DNA from: Cytophagales bacterium
GTDB lineage: Bacteria > Bacteroidota > Bacteroidia > Cytophagales > JAHDFW01
Direction of reading: 5' to 3'
Assembly: GCA_020627945.1 (NCBI GenBank)
Contig: JAHDFW010000022.1
Location: forward strand, 1-32,329
DNA: 32,329 bases
Part shown: positions 1 to 8,143 of the stretch, piece by piece
Position numbering within the stretch: the stretch's first letter is position 1
How the letters are laid out: each line of letters begins with the position of its first letter
The notes under the pieces: model-generated
Databases searched by the model: none
What the model was told of the DNA's origin: nothing
Seen by the model: the letters and a program-made list of their open reading frames with translations, nothing else
Program-made: the position numbers and the translations under genes

Positions 1-47
1 AGTTTCTAGTTTCTAGTTTCTAGTTTCTAGTTTCTAGTTTCTAGTTT
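1..47. repeat. Tandem 7-base repeat (AGTTTCT), about 6.7 copies
   Basis: The heptamer AGTTTCT is repeated six times without error and then continues for five more bases. The array starts at the window edge, so its true length is unknown. Read on the other strand the unit is ACTAGAA-like, which is close to the units of the second array at 75-141, so the two arrays face each other. No coding frame is visible here. Confidence 0.95.
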
Positions 48-74
48 ATGGTTTAAGTTGCTCGTCAAAAAATT

Positions 75-141
75 CAGAACTAAAAACTCAGAACTAAAAA
101 CTAAAAACTAATAAATAACTCAGAACTAAAAACTCAAAACT
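75..141. repeat. Second heptad array (ACTAAAA / ACTCAGA units), inverted relative to the first
   Basis: Three exact copies of the 14-mer CAGAACTAAAAACT lie at 75-88, 89-102 and 121-134, with extra ACTAAAA-type units between and after them. The period is 7 bases, as in the array at 1-47, but the A-rich strand is opposite, so the two arrays could pair imperfectly as a hairpin. The array runs into the stop codon (140-142 on the plus strand) of the minus-strand nucleoid-protein gene. Confidence 0.85.
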
Positions 142-1180
142 ACTTCTCCTCATCATAGTACAGTTTGTAGAACTTATTTCCATCTTCATCAGCACCTTTA
201 ATAATCTTTTCACGATCTCCGTGTATATACACATGGAAGTTCTTGTCTAGTTTAAGGATACTTTTGAAAAACTTCTGTTGTTTACGTACCGCTTGTGGTG
301 AAACTTCAAATAGAGGTTCAATATTTAGGTTGTTTTCGTCTCTTACATTTCTTTCGAAGGTACGATAAGAATCAATTACACTGTCGTCTTGAAAAACTTC
401 TTCTTCGAACTCTGATTGGTTGTAGTGTTCTTTGTTCTTGAAATACTCAACCGAACGACTCATAAGTTCAATTTCGTCCGTTTTGTCTAGTTCGAACTCC
501 TCTGGTAATTTGCCTGTAATAAATTGACGAGCGGTGTCTAACACATGCGTTGTTTGGAAAAACTCGTTAGAAATCACCTCTAAACCAAGGAAATCTTCTT
601 TCCAAAATGCTGCTTCGCTACCTTTACTTTGCGTATCAATGATAATTGTTTTGTAGCCTTCCTCTTCGTCCACATTGAAAACAACACACCCTTTATCCAA
701 TTTCTTTAGATCGATACCTTCTTTGTAAGCAATATTCATGTCACCTGAAGCTCTTTGAATTTCGAAGAAACCAGATTTCGTTTCTGTTTTGAATATTCCA
801 ATAGCTTTACACGTTTGGCCGTCCACGAAACATCCATCAAACTGACATACGTAAAGTTCACCACTTTTAATCATTGGATGATCGGACTGTTGGTAAAGTT
901 GCTTAGCTATTTCTTGAGTTTTTGGATGAAATTCTTCTGCCGCAAAAATCGAACGGCAAAAGTTATATACTTCGTTAAAACTCAAAGCATTTGGATGCGT
1001 AAAACGATATTGATCCAGAGAGTTCTTAAATTTTCCAAGAAAGAACTCGACTAATCTTTCTTCCAGTTCGATATCTGGCTGTAATTCTTGTTCAGATAGG
1101 ATTAATTTTTCCTCTTTAGCTGCATTTCCAACATGGTGCAACGAAATTTTTTCTAATACAACGTTCTCTAAATTCATCAA
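140..1180 (-). CDS. Nucleoid-associated protein, NdpA/YejK (37-kDa) family
   Basis: A 346-residue protein of the size of the NA37/NdpA/YejK family, which binds the nucleoid in Proteobacteria. The N-terminal half has the typical start (a short strand segment, then a Leu/Glu-rich helix) and the middle has the family pattern of a strand with FxIETK-like text (FKTETKSGFFEIQ, about residues 131-143) followed by a Lys-Gly-X-Val strand. The C-terminal part is acidic and ends in KLYYDEEK. The protein is soluble with no signal peptide. Two Met codons open the frame; either may be used. A TAAATTTG box on the minus strand at 1248-1241 could be the -7 element, but no TTG box is seen at the right distance. 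The gene is monocistronic and the stop codon lies inside a heptad repeat array. Role in this phylum is inferred from the family only. Confidence 0.82.
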   Translation of the reverse strand: MMNLENVVLEKISLHHVGNAAKEEKLILSEQELQPDIELEERLVEFFLGKFKNSLDQYRFTHPNALSFNEVYNFCRSIFAAEEFHPKTQEIAKQLYQQSDHPMIKSGELYVCQFDGCFVDGQTCKAIGIFKTETKSGFFEIQRASGDMNIAYKEGIDLKKLDKGCVVFNVDEEEGYKTIIIDTQSKGSEAAFWKEDFLGLEVISNEFFQTTHVLDTARQFITGKLPEEFELDKTDEIELMSRSVEYFKNKEHYNQSEFEEEVFQDDSVIDSYRTFERNVRDENNLNIEPLFEVSPQAVRKQQKFFKSILKLDKNFHVYIHGDREKIIKGADEDGNKFYKLYYDEEK

Positions 1181-1295
1181 TTCAATGTTTTAACCCCTCA
1201 ATGCTCCGTTCTGACTAATTCGTCCATTCAAAAAAGGACACAAATTTACTTGATATTTTCTATTAACGGAAGTAAAATTTGACCGTAAGATGGAA

Positions 1296-3797
1296 TTACT
1301 TTGGGTTTTTCTTTTTTACGCCCCGTACAGCCTCTGCTGACCAAGGATCATCTGGCCAATGATGTTTTGGATATCTTCCTTTTAAATCCTTTTTAACTTC
1401 GAAATAAGTATTGTCCCAGAAGTTTTTTAAATCTCCCGTAATCTGAACAGGTTTGAAGCCTGGAGATAATAAATGCATCAAGACCGTATTTTTACCTTCG
1501 TTTACGGTAGGCGTGTCTGGCAAACCAAAAACCTCCTGAAGTCTTACGGCCAAAATAGGATTTTCACCCTTAGAGGCATATTGTAGTTTAATATTTGATC
1601 CGCTAGGTACTTCTATGCGTTGTGGAGCTAATTTATCAAGAGATTGCTGTAAATCGAAATCTAAGGTATATGATAAAATTTCAAGCAAGTTCAACTTTTT
1701 CAAATCAGCAGAAGATTTAACGTCGTTTAAATAGGGAACCAGCCATTTATCCGTTGTACTAAGCAAATTTGAAGTACTTACATCTGGCCATTGTTGCTCA
1801 GGGTTCCAAATACGTAATGACAATACTCGGTTTTGCCACTGTTCAACTTCTGTGGTCCAGTCAAGAAGTCGATCTCCTTCTTTTTGAACCGCTTTTGAAA
1901 TCGCCATGGTTTTTAATTCAGGATCCGGATCGGGGAGAGGTGTTGATTTTAGAATTATATTACCAATTCTAAGGTCTAAGGAAGCTTTTAATTCGTCTTC
2001 CTGGGTGTCCCAAACAATAATTTCTTCTTCCTTAACCATAGAGGCAAGATCCTTTGGGTTTAACGGAGCTGCCAGAAAAATTTTACCCATTCCATCTCGC
2101 GCATTAAGATTGGCTACAGCCAACCATGGTTGATAAGCTAAATCATCCTTATGTCCAGCCATTGCAAATCTTCCATTGGCTAACTGAAATTGAGCATTAT
2201 TACCAGGACGTGCGCATGCAATTCGTTCTGGATATGCAAAGGCAACCAGAATCCCCGTTTCGTAATAGTCAAAAGAATCGTTATCCTCTTCAAGATTGAA
2301 GATCGAGCGATATTGTTTGGCAACACGTTCTATTTTGGCAAAAGCCCCATGCCTTTGTTCAGAATTTTGCGCTCTAAATCTTCTAAGCGCCTCAATGCGA
2401 TCGTTTATATCAACGCCAGCTTTACCTTGTAATGGGTCTCTTTCTTCTAAAAGTGCAGCTAGATCTGTCGCTAAATGAGTAGCGTCCAAATCTTCAGCAG
2501 AAATGAGCATATGCGCTATTCTTGGATGTGTTGGGATTTTATGAATAGCAATACCATGTTCAGTTATATTTCCGTCTTCCAAGGCTTCCAATTTCTCCAA
2601 TAAATCAACAGATCGTTTTATTGATCCAGAAGAAGGTTGATCTAACCATTGTAATTCTCCAACATCTTTTATTCCCCATTTGGCTAATTCTAAAGTAAGT
2701 GGAGTTAAGTCTGAGTCTAGAATTTCAGGGGTTGTATGTTCTGACATTTGCTGGTGAGTGCCTTGGGTCCACATTCTATAACATGTTCCAGGAGCCAATC
2801 TACCCGCTCTACCCGCTCTTTGATCTGCCGAATCTTTGGAAATTTGTACCGTTTCTAATTTGCTTAATCCAGAATTAGGATCAAATTTCTGTGTTCTTCC
2901 AAATCCAGAATCAACTACAATTTTAATTCCCTCTATGGTAAGACTTGTTTCAGCAATCGAAGTAGCAAGAACAACTTTTCTTCTACCTGAAGGATCTGGT
3001 AGAATGGCCTGTGTTTGTTTTTTGAACGGAAGAGCACCATATAATGGATGAATTCTAACATCACCCGGTAAACTTTTTCTGAGTAAATCTTGACATTTAA
3101 GAATTTCTCCCTGTCCTGGTAAGAATACCAAACAATCTCCATCATGTTGTTCCATAGCCTGTTTTATAACTTTAGAGGTCATTTCAGGAATGAGATACTG
3201 ATCTGTATTTCCAACATGTTTTATGTCAACAGGATATTGACGTCCTTGACTAACTACTGTAGGGCATTCGAGTAGTTTGGACAATTTGGGCATATCTAAG
3301 GTAGCAGACATAATCATTATTCTCAAGTCTGGCCTAAGTACCATTTGTGATTCTAGCGCAAAAGCCAACGACAAATCTGCGTGAATACTACGTTCATGAA
3401 ACTCATCAAAAATGATTAATCCAATATTATCAAGTGCATTATCAGACTGAAGCATCCGAGTAAGTATTCCCTCCGTTACTACTTCTATTTTTGTGTTTTC
3501 CGAAACTCTTGTTTCAAAGCGAATCCGATAACCTATTTCATCTCCTAAATTAACATTTCCTAAATCAGCAAGTCGAGCAGCCACGGACTTAGCTGCTAGT
3601 CTTCTAGGTTCTAAGAGAAGAATTTTCTTGTCGCCCAGCCAATCTTCATCATGAAAAACTAAAGGAACTACCGTACTTTTACCAGCCCCTGGAGGAGCAT
3701 TAACAATAAGTCGATTGTTAGTTCTAAGATTTTGCTTGATGTCATTTATAACTTCCAGAATTGGAAGGTCTAGTTTTTCAAGTTTATGTGTATCCAT
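1296..3797 (-). CDS. hrpB: ATP-dependent helicase HrpB (DEAH-box)
   Basis: An 833-residue superfamily-2 helicase of the usual HrpB length. Visible motifs: Walker A APPGAGKS ending at residue 41, DEFH at 131-134 (motif II; DEFH instead of DEAH is normal in HrpB), SAT at 164-166 (motif III), and QRAGRAGR in the second RecA-like domain (motif VI). The C-terminal third matches the HrpB-specific region, ending with a conserved RYPKHHWPDDPW-like segment just before a basic tail. The family hydrolyses ATP; its cellular substrate is poorly known. The gene is divergent from siaC with a 132-base spacer; a TATTTTTG box on the minus strand (3822-3815) could be its -7 element. It reads as intact. Confidence 0.95.
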   Translation of the reverse strand: MDTHKLEKLDLPILEVINDIKQNLRTNNRLIVNAPPGAGKSTVVPLVFHDEDWLGDKKILLLEPRRLAAKSVAARLADLGNVNLGDEIGYRIRFETRVSENTKIEVVTEGILTRMLQSDNALDNIGLIIFDEFHERSIHADLSLAFALESQMVLRPDLRIMIMSATLDMPKLSKLLECPTVVSQGRQYPVDIKHVGNTDQYLIPEMTSKVIKQAMEQHDGDCLVFLPGQGEILKCQDLLRKSLPGDVRIHPLYGALPFKKQTQAILPDPSGRRKVVLATSIAETSLTIEGIKIVVDSGFGRTQKFDPNSGLSKLETVQISKDSADQRAGRAGRLAPGTCYRMWTQGTHQQMSEHTTPEILDSDLTPLTLELAKWGIKDVGELQWLDQPSSGSIKRSVDLLEKLEALEDGNITEHGIAIHKIPTHPRIAHMLISAEDLDATHLATDLAALLEERDPLQGKAGVDINDRIEALRRFRAQNSEQRHGAFAKIERVAKQYRSIFNLEEDNDSFDYYETGILVAFAYPERIACARPGNNAQFQLANGRFAMAGHKDDLAYQPWLAVANLNARDGMGKIFLAAPLNPKDLASMVKEEEIIVWDTQEDELKASLDLRIGNIILKSTPLPDPDPELKTMAISKAVQKEGDRLLDWTTEVEQWQNRVLSLRIWNPEQQWPDVSTSNLLSTTDKWLVPYLNDVKSSADLKKLNLLEILSYTLDFDLQQSLDKLAPQRIEVPSGSNIKLQYASKGENPILAVRLQEVFGLPDTPTVNEGKNTVLMHLLSPGFKPVQITGDLKNFWDNTYFEVKKDLKGRYPKHHWPDDPWSAEAVRGVKKKNPK

Positions 3798-3894
3798 CTT
3801 AACATATTAGGATGCAAAAATACCGTTTTAACAATTAGAAAATCTATTTTACCTGAATATGTACAAATTAAATATGCTGTTCCTGTCAAAAAAG

Positions 3895-3925
3895 TTTGTT
3901 AACGGAGGGAATTCCTTTAAATTTG
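3895..3925 (+). promoter_or_regulatory. Bacteroidetes-type promoter of siaC, predicting a leaderless mRNA
   Basis: TTTG at 3895-3898 (-33 box) and TAAATTTG at 3918-3925 (-7 box) are separated by 19 bases, the canonical spacing. The start codon ATG is at 3930, only four bases after the -7 box. Transcription normally starts about 4-7 bases beyond this box, so the transcript should begin at or within a base or two of the ATG. Confidence 0.75.
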
Positions 3926-3929
3926 TTTT

Positions 3930-4349
3930 ATGGAAAATTACCTATTGGATAGGAAATTAGATGAGATCCCTAAAATCAGCTTAAATGCTGGTACTCATCG
4001 TCTAGAATTTGTTGGGAAATCGTGGCCTGAAAACACGGTTAAATTGTATGCGCCTGTTCTTGATTGGTTGGAACGGTACAAAAGTTATTTAGGCCAACCT
4101 GGAGGTTCGGTAGGAAGTAACTCTGTACTGGTAAAATTCGAATTTGAATATCTCAATTCAGCCACTTCTGTAATGCTTCGAAGAATTTTAGATGCCATAA
4201 AAGCTATTCAGGTAGAAACGAAAGTAAATATTAAAGTAGAGTGGCATTATGTGGAGTTGGATGATGATATTTTTGGACTTGGAAGAGAGTTAGAAATGTA
4301 CTCAGAATTGTCTTTCGTGTTTTTTCCTATTCAATTGGAGGACTATTAA
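3930..4349 (+). CDS. DUF1987 / SiaC-family regulatory phosphoprotein
   Basis: A 139-residue cytoplasmic protein of the DUF1987 (SiaC) family. In Pseudomonas SiaC is switched by a kinase (SiaB) and a PP2C-type phosphatase (SiaA) and controls a diguanylate cyclase. Family features seen: an early PKISL strand, the SWPENTVKLYAPVLDWLE segment (about residues 31-48) and the FEYLNSATSVMLRRILDAI stretch near 72-90, where S77/T79/S80 sit at the place of the usual phospho-site; which residue is used is not shown. No kinase or phosphatase gene lies beside it. A strong promoter is directly upstream with almost no 5' leader. Partner function here is inference. Confidence 0.85.
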   Translation: MENYLLDRKLDEIPKISLNAGTHRLEFVGKSWPENTVKLYAPVLDWLERYKSYLGQPGGSVGSNSVLVKFEFEYLNSATSVMLRRILDAIKAIQVETKVNIKVEWHYVELDDDIFGLGRELEMYSELSFVFFPIQLEDY

Positions 4350-4414
4350 GCTTATGCTTAGCATAAGTAATAACAACATTGTCCGATTCTGGTTTTCGTG
4401 AAAAAGTTATGTAA

Positions 4415-4448
4415 TTTGGATGATACTTATTTCCTTTGCCTATATTTG
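4415..4448 (+). promoter_or_regulatory. Probable promoter of accA
   Basis: TATATTTG at 4441-4448 fits the -7 box. The nearest TTTG (4415-4418) lies 22 bases upstream, slightly longer than the usual 19-21, so the -33 box is less certain. A start about 5 bases after the box would give a leader of roughly 23 bases before the ATG at 4476. Confidence 0.55.
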
Positions 4449-4475
4449 TTTTTGAAATTATTGATCTAGTGAAGA

Positions 4476-5435
4476 ATGGAAGCAAGAACATATCTTGATT
4501 TTGAAGAACCAATTGCGAAATTAGAGTCAAAATTGGAAGACCTGCTTAAACTTTCTGAAGAGAGTGAAGTTGACGTTAAAGAAGCAGTTTTATCATTGGA
4601 AGAAAAAATTAAAGCTTTGAAAAAAGATACTTTTAGTAATCTAACCCGATGGCAAAGAGTACAATTATCTCGTCATCCAGATAGACCTTACACCCTTGAT
4701 TATATTTTAGATATCGCCGATAAATTTGTTGAATTGCATGGTGATCGTACTGTTAAAGACGATAAGGCAATGATTGGTGGTTTTGGAGAAATTGAAGGGC
4801 AAACAGTGATGTTTGTTGGTCAACAAAAAGGGCGTAACACCAAACAACGTCAAATGAGGAATTTCGGAATGGCAAACCCAGAGGGTTACCGAAAAGCACT
4901 TCGTTTGATGAAATTGGCTGAGAAGTTTGACGTTCCCGTAGTATGCTTGATTGATACTCCAGGTGCATTCCCAGGATTAGAAGCTGAGGAGCGTGGACAA
5001 GGAGAGGCAATTGCACGTAATATCAGAGACATGTTTATGTTGAAAGTTCCTGTAATTTGCTATATCATTGGTGAGGGAGCTTCTGGAGGAGCATTAGGAA
5101 TAGCCGTTGGAGATAAAGTAATGATGCTTGAAAATACTTGGTATTCAGTTATTTCCCCAGAATCATGTTCTTCTATTTTATGGAGAAGTTGGGAATATAA
5201 AGAGCAAGCCGCCGAAGCATTAAAGTTGACTGCAAAAGATATGCTTAAAATGGGTCTTATTGACGGTATTGTGAAAGAACCAGTAGGTGGAGCACATACC
5301 GACGCGGTTAGAATGTCCAAAACATTGAAAAGATCGATTCTTACCAATATTGAAGAGCTATCCAAAATGAATGTGGAGGATAGGATTTCTGCAAGAATCG
5401 CAAAATTTGATCAAATGGGTGTAGTAAAAGAGTAG
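4476..5435 (+). CDS. accA: Acetyl-CoA carboxylase carboxyltransferase subunit alpha
   Basis: A 319-residue AccA of normal length. It pairs with AccD to move the carboxyl group from carboxybiotin to acetyl-CoA, giving malonyl-CoA for fatty acid synthesis. Visible landmarks: N-terminal coiled-coil start, the [19 protein letters not shown] stretch (about 65-83), FxELHGDR, the [16 protein letters not shown] segment (about 166-181), the [11 protein letters not shown] glycine loop (200-210) and [14 protein letters not shown] (about 226-239). These are the crotonase-fold elements that form the active site. The gene is monocistronic with its own promoter and a following terminator; accD is not in the window. 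Confidence 0.97.
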   Translation: MEARTYLDFEEPIAKLESKLEDLLKLSEESEVDVKEAVLSLEEKIKALKKDTFSNLTRWQRVQLSRHPDRPYTLDYILDIADKFVELHGDRTVKDDKAMIGGFGEIEGQTVMFVGQQKGRNTKQRQMRNFGMANPEGYRKALRLMKLAEKFDVPVVCLIDTPGAFPGLEAEERGQGEAIARNIRDMFMLKVPVICYIIGEGASGGALGIAVGDKVMMLENTWYSVISPESCSSILWRSWEYKEQAAEALKLTAKDMLKMGLIDGIVKEPVGGAHTDAVRMSKTLKRSILTNIEELSKMNVEDRISARIAKFDQMGVVKE

Positions 5436-5471
5436 CACTAGTTTGACAAACCATAAATGATTTTATTTGAT

Positions 5472-5506
5472 AAAACCCAGAGTCTGAAAAGATTACTGGG
5501 TTTTTT
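5472..5506 (+). terminator. Rho-independent terminator after accA
   Basis: A perfect 9-bp stem, AAAACCCAG (5472-5480) with CTGGGTTTT (5496-5504), a 15-base loop and a run of T to 5506. It lies 37 bases after the accA stop codon. Confidence 0.85.
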
Positions 5507-5536
5507 ATTGTTTGATATTTTACACAGAATAACAGT

Positions 5537-6382
5537 ATGAAATTACATGTAATAAACACAGGTTTTTTTAAACTGGATGGAGGAGCAATGTTTGGAGTTG
5601 TTCCTAAGTCGTTATGGCAACGTACCAATCCAGCAGATCAAAACAACATGTGCAATTGGGCAATGCGTTGCTTGCTGATTGAAGATGGAGATAGACTAAT
5701 TTTGATTGATAACGGTATTGGTGATAAGCAAACAGAGAAATTCTTTAGTTATTACTATTTACACGGTGATGATTCTCTTCAAAAGTCTCTCAATCAAAAA
5801 GGATTTGACTTCTCCGATATCACGGATGTGTTTATGACCCATTTACATTTTGATCATTGCGGTGGAGGTGTGAAATGGAATAAAGATAGGACAGGTTATG
5901 AACTTGTATTTCCGAATGCTAGATATTGGTCTAATAAAGAGCACTGGGAGTGGGCTACTCAACCAAATGCTCGTGAGAAGGCGAGTTTTCTAAAAGAGAA
6001 TATAATGCCAATTCAAGAAAGCGGACAATTGAACTTCGTAGATGTAAATCAACCATCACCATTTACTCAATTTGATATTTTCTTTGCTGATGGTCATACA
6101 GAAAAACAAATGATTCCAATCATTAATTACAAAGGGAATAAGGTCGCGTTTATGGCTGACTTATTACCTTCTGTTGGACATATTCCTTTACCATATGTTA
6201 TGGGATATGACACAAGACCTTTATTGACTTTAGGGGAAAAAGAGCATTTTCTAAATAGGGTAGTGAATGAGGAAATGATACTATTTTTAGAGCATGATGG
6301 AGAGAACGAATGTTGCACTTTAAAGCAGACGGAAAAAGGTCCTCGACTTGGAGAAACTCTTGTTTTAAGCGATTTAGGTTAA
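5537..6382 (+). CDS. Metallo-beta-lactamase-fold hydrolase
   Basis: A 281-residue soluble MBL-fold enzyme. The zinc motif HxHxDH is complete: H102, H104, D106, H107 in THLHFDHCGG. Later metal ligands are visible as H in the FFADGHTEKQ segment, D in MADLLPSVGH and H in FLEHDGEN. The N-terminal GGAMFGVVPK segment and the layout are like the quorum-quenching-lactonase/YtnP-like branch of the superfamily, but the substrate cannot be read from sequence. No signal peptide, so the protein is probably cytoplasmic. It starts 102 bases after accA, beyond a terminator, and thus is likely transcribed on its own. Confidence 0.85.
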   Translation: MKLHVINTGFFKLDGGAMFGVVPKSLWQRTNPADQNNMCNWAMRCLLIEDGDRLILIDNGIGDKQTEKFFSYYYLHGDDSLQKSLNQKGFDFSDITDVFMTHLHFDHCGGGVKWNKDRTGYELVFPNARYWSNKEHWEWATQPNAREKASFLKENIMPIQESGQLNFVDVNQPSPFTQFDIFFADGHTEKQMIPIINYKGNKVAFMADLLPSVGHIPLPYVMGYDTRPLLTLGEKEHFLNRVVNEEMILFLEHDGENECCTLKQTEKGPRLGETLVLSDLG

Positions 6383-6525
6383 GCTAAATATTATCCATAA
6401 ATAAATGTATTACAGGTAGTTGTGTTTATTTGCGTGAACAAGTAAAATAGTTGTAGGTAGGACGAAGGAGAGAGTTGGATACCTTTGAATTTTTGTTTGC
6501 AAATACCCACTATACTGTCTTAAAA

Positions 6526-6556
6526 TTGTTTAATTTCTAATTATTGGCTATATTTG
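6526..6556 (+). promoter_or_regulatory. Bacteroidetes-type promoter of the lipoprotein/OMP pair
   Basis: TTG at 6526-6528 and TATATTTG at 6549-6556 are separated by 20 bases. Transcription should start near 6561, giving a leader of about 45 bases to the ATG at 6606. The space from 6383 to 6525 shows no gene. Confidence 0.7.
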
Positions 6557-6605
6557 ATAGTTAGAGGAAACAGATTTGTTTTATTATAAATTTTACTTTT
6601 TAGAA

Positions 6606-7088
6606 ATGTTGAACCGAAGATTGTCCTTACTAGCAGTGATCGTATTTTGCAGCACTATGTTTTTTGGATGTTGTGGTGGATATGAAGAAGGTCCTGGATT
6701 AAGTTTTAGATTTAAGGAAACAAGAGTTGCAGGATTTTGGTTGTTTTCAAAGTTTGAAATAAAACATTTGGATACAGGTGAGATTGAAGACAAATTAGCA
6801 GACAGCACCATAACTGATGAAGATGCGTATGTTGAATTTACCAAAGGTGGTATTTACGAGGTTGTGAATGAAGGAGAGTCTAAGTTCGGAGCTGAATCAG
6901 GTGTATGGCACATGGGTAAAGGCTGTAAAGGAAAAGCCTACATGGAGGTAGATAAGAACGATCGTTTAATCAATTACTACGTAATAAAAATGACAAACGA
7001 CGAACTTAAGTATACTTTTACAGATCGTTATTGGGGAACTGATGAAGAAGTTGAGTATACGATTCACTTAGTCCCTAAGATTTTATAG
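6606..7088 (+). CDS. Small lipoprotein, unknown function
   Basis: A 160-residue protein beginning MLNRRLSLLAV, a lipoprotein signal peptide with two Arg, a hydrophobic core and a Cys after FFG (residues about 17-20; C20 C21). The frame is also open from a TTG at 6576, but the ATG at 6606 gives a proper signal peptide and is preferred. The mature part has alternating polar and hydrophobic strands and a GVWHMGKGCKGKAYMEV segment, resembling a small beta-barrel or lipocalin-like fold, but no family was recognised. It is followed 40 bases later by an outer-membrane protein gene, probably in one operon, so an envelope role is likely. Confidence 0.7.
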   Translation: MLNRRLSLLAVIVFCSTMFFGCCGGYEEGPGLSFRFKETRVAGFWLFSKFEIKHLDTGEIEDKLADSTITDEDAYVEFTKGGIYEVVNEGESKFGAESGVWHMGKGCKGKAYMEVDKNDRLINYYVIKMTNDELKYTFTDRYWGTDEEVEYTIHLVPKIL

Positions 7089-7128
7089 TCAAAACGCAAG
7101 TATTTTTAAAAGGAGCAAGAAACGTTTT

Positions 7129-7998
7129 ATGATCAATTCTTTGAAGTTTAAAGCATTAGTAGTTGGTGTGCTGAGCATGTTGACAATATTACCAGTGGCT
7201 GTGGAAGCGCAGGACGCAGGTCTTACGGTGTTTGTGGGAGCAAATCAGTCGTGGTGGCGAGGTAAAGATCTAAGTACATTAGGAGTAGAGGGAGTAGGTA
7301 TTACAATGGGTAAAGATTTGCCTAATTTGGAAGCAGGAGATACTAAACTTTACGATGATGAAGGAATGGATCAAACCAGAGTTAATCCACTGACAGGCCA
7401 AGAAGAGGTGTTAAGTGAATATATTATGGCACTTAGCTCATTGCAGAATAAAACGGGTTATATGATTGGGTTTGAAGTGAACTCAGAAATTACGAGTCAC
7501 TTTTGGCTTAAGCACCAGTTCTTTTTCAATACGAAAGGTTTTGCTTTCCAAGGAACTCGTTTCGATACTCTAGGTAGAACTATTCAAACAGGAGTTCAAA
7601 TGAGATTAAGGACCCTAAACGTGGATATTGTACCATTTGGAGTAGATGCTTCGTTTGAAGGGGTGCAGGTTTATACAGGACCATACGTATCAGTATTGCT
7701 AAATGCACAATGGGTCGAGTTCAATAGAGCTGGAGAAGCAGAAGTTACCCAAGCTGGCGTATATGATTTTCATTACTATGATTTGGCTACAGATAAACTA
7801 GAAGCACGTGAAATCGGAATTTTAGATTATGGATGGGCTGGCGGATTAGAGTATGAATTTCCTTTCGGAATGGTAGTAGGAAGTTCGTTTAAGTGGGGAG
7901 TTGGTCGTATGCTTGAAGCAAGACCAAGACATACTAAAACGGCTATTTATAATAGTCAAATTAGCTTTTATTTAGGATATATGTTCGGAGAAGAGTAA
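7129..7998 (+). CDS. Outer-membrane beta-barrel protein, unknown function
   Basis: A 289-residue protein with a signal peptide (residues 1-27, cleavage near VEAQ). The rest alternates strands with aromatic ends, typical of Bacteroidota outer-membrane barrels: VFVGANQSWW at the N terminus, a run of strands with GFEVNSEITSHFWLKHQFFFNTKGFAFQ-like pattern, and a C-terminal strand ending ISFYLGYMFGEE. Its family was not identified. AGGAG lies 13 bases before the ATG. It is the second gene of a probable operon with the upstream lipoprotein and ends at a strong terminator. Confidence 0.75.
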   Translation: MINSLKFKALVVGVLSMLTILPVAVEAQDAGLTVFVGANQSWWRGKDLSTLGVEGVGITMGKDLPNLEAGDTKLYDDEGMDQTRVNPLTGQEEVLSEYIMALSSLQNKTGYMIGFEVNSEITSHFWLKHQFFFNTKGFAFQGTRFDTLGRTIQTGVQMRLRTLNVDIVPFGVDASFEGVQVYTGPYVSVLLNAQWVEFNRAGEAEVTQAGVYDFHYYDLATDKLEAREIGILDYGWAGGLEYEFPFGMVVGSSFKWGVGRMLEARPRHTKTAIYNSQISFYLGYMFGEE

Positions 7999-8083
7999 TC
8001 CGAATACATTGCGATACAGTTAGAACCTTAACAATCAAATATAAGTGCAAATGATTATGTGAGAAGAGGGGTGTAACAACATA

Positions 8084-8118
8084 AAAAAAGGCGATTTTCG
8101 AAGAAAATCGCCTTTTTT
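8084..8118. terminator. Two-way terminator, 16-bp perfect stem
   Basis: AAAAAAGGCGATTTTC (8084-8099) pairs perfectly with the reverse complement at 8103-8118 around a three-base GAA loop. The A and T runs on both sides make it work in both directions: it ends the outer-membrane-protein gene (plus) and the gene ending at 8144 (minus). Confidence 0.92.
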
Positions 8119-8143
8119 GTTTGGCTTATATTTCGTTGTGATT

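Noticed and set aside
1-141. CRISPR array
   Set aside because: The repeats are only 7 or 14 bases long, contiguous and without unique spacers.
755-1054. 99-codon plus-strand frame inside the nucleoid-protein gene
   Set aside because: Antisense shadow of a well-supported gene; its composition is low-complexity Phe/Ser.
5537-6382. Naming the MBL-fold enzyme a quorum-quenching lactonase
   Set aside because: The zinc motif is common to the whole superfamily and no specific substrate feature is visible.
6383-6525. Possible small gene or RNA before the lipoprotein promoter
   Set aside because: No open frame with a start and no stable hairpin was visible.
7999-8008. TCCGAAT half-site after the outer-membrane-protein gene
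   Set aside because: A single half-site without the GGA-N8 partner; such 7-mers occur by chance in AT-rich DNA.
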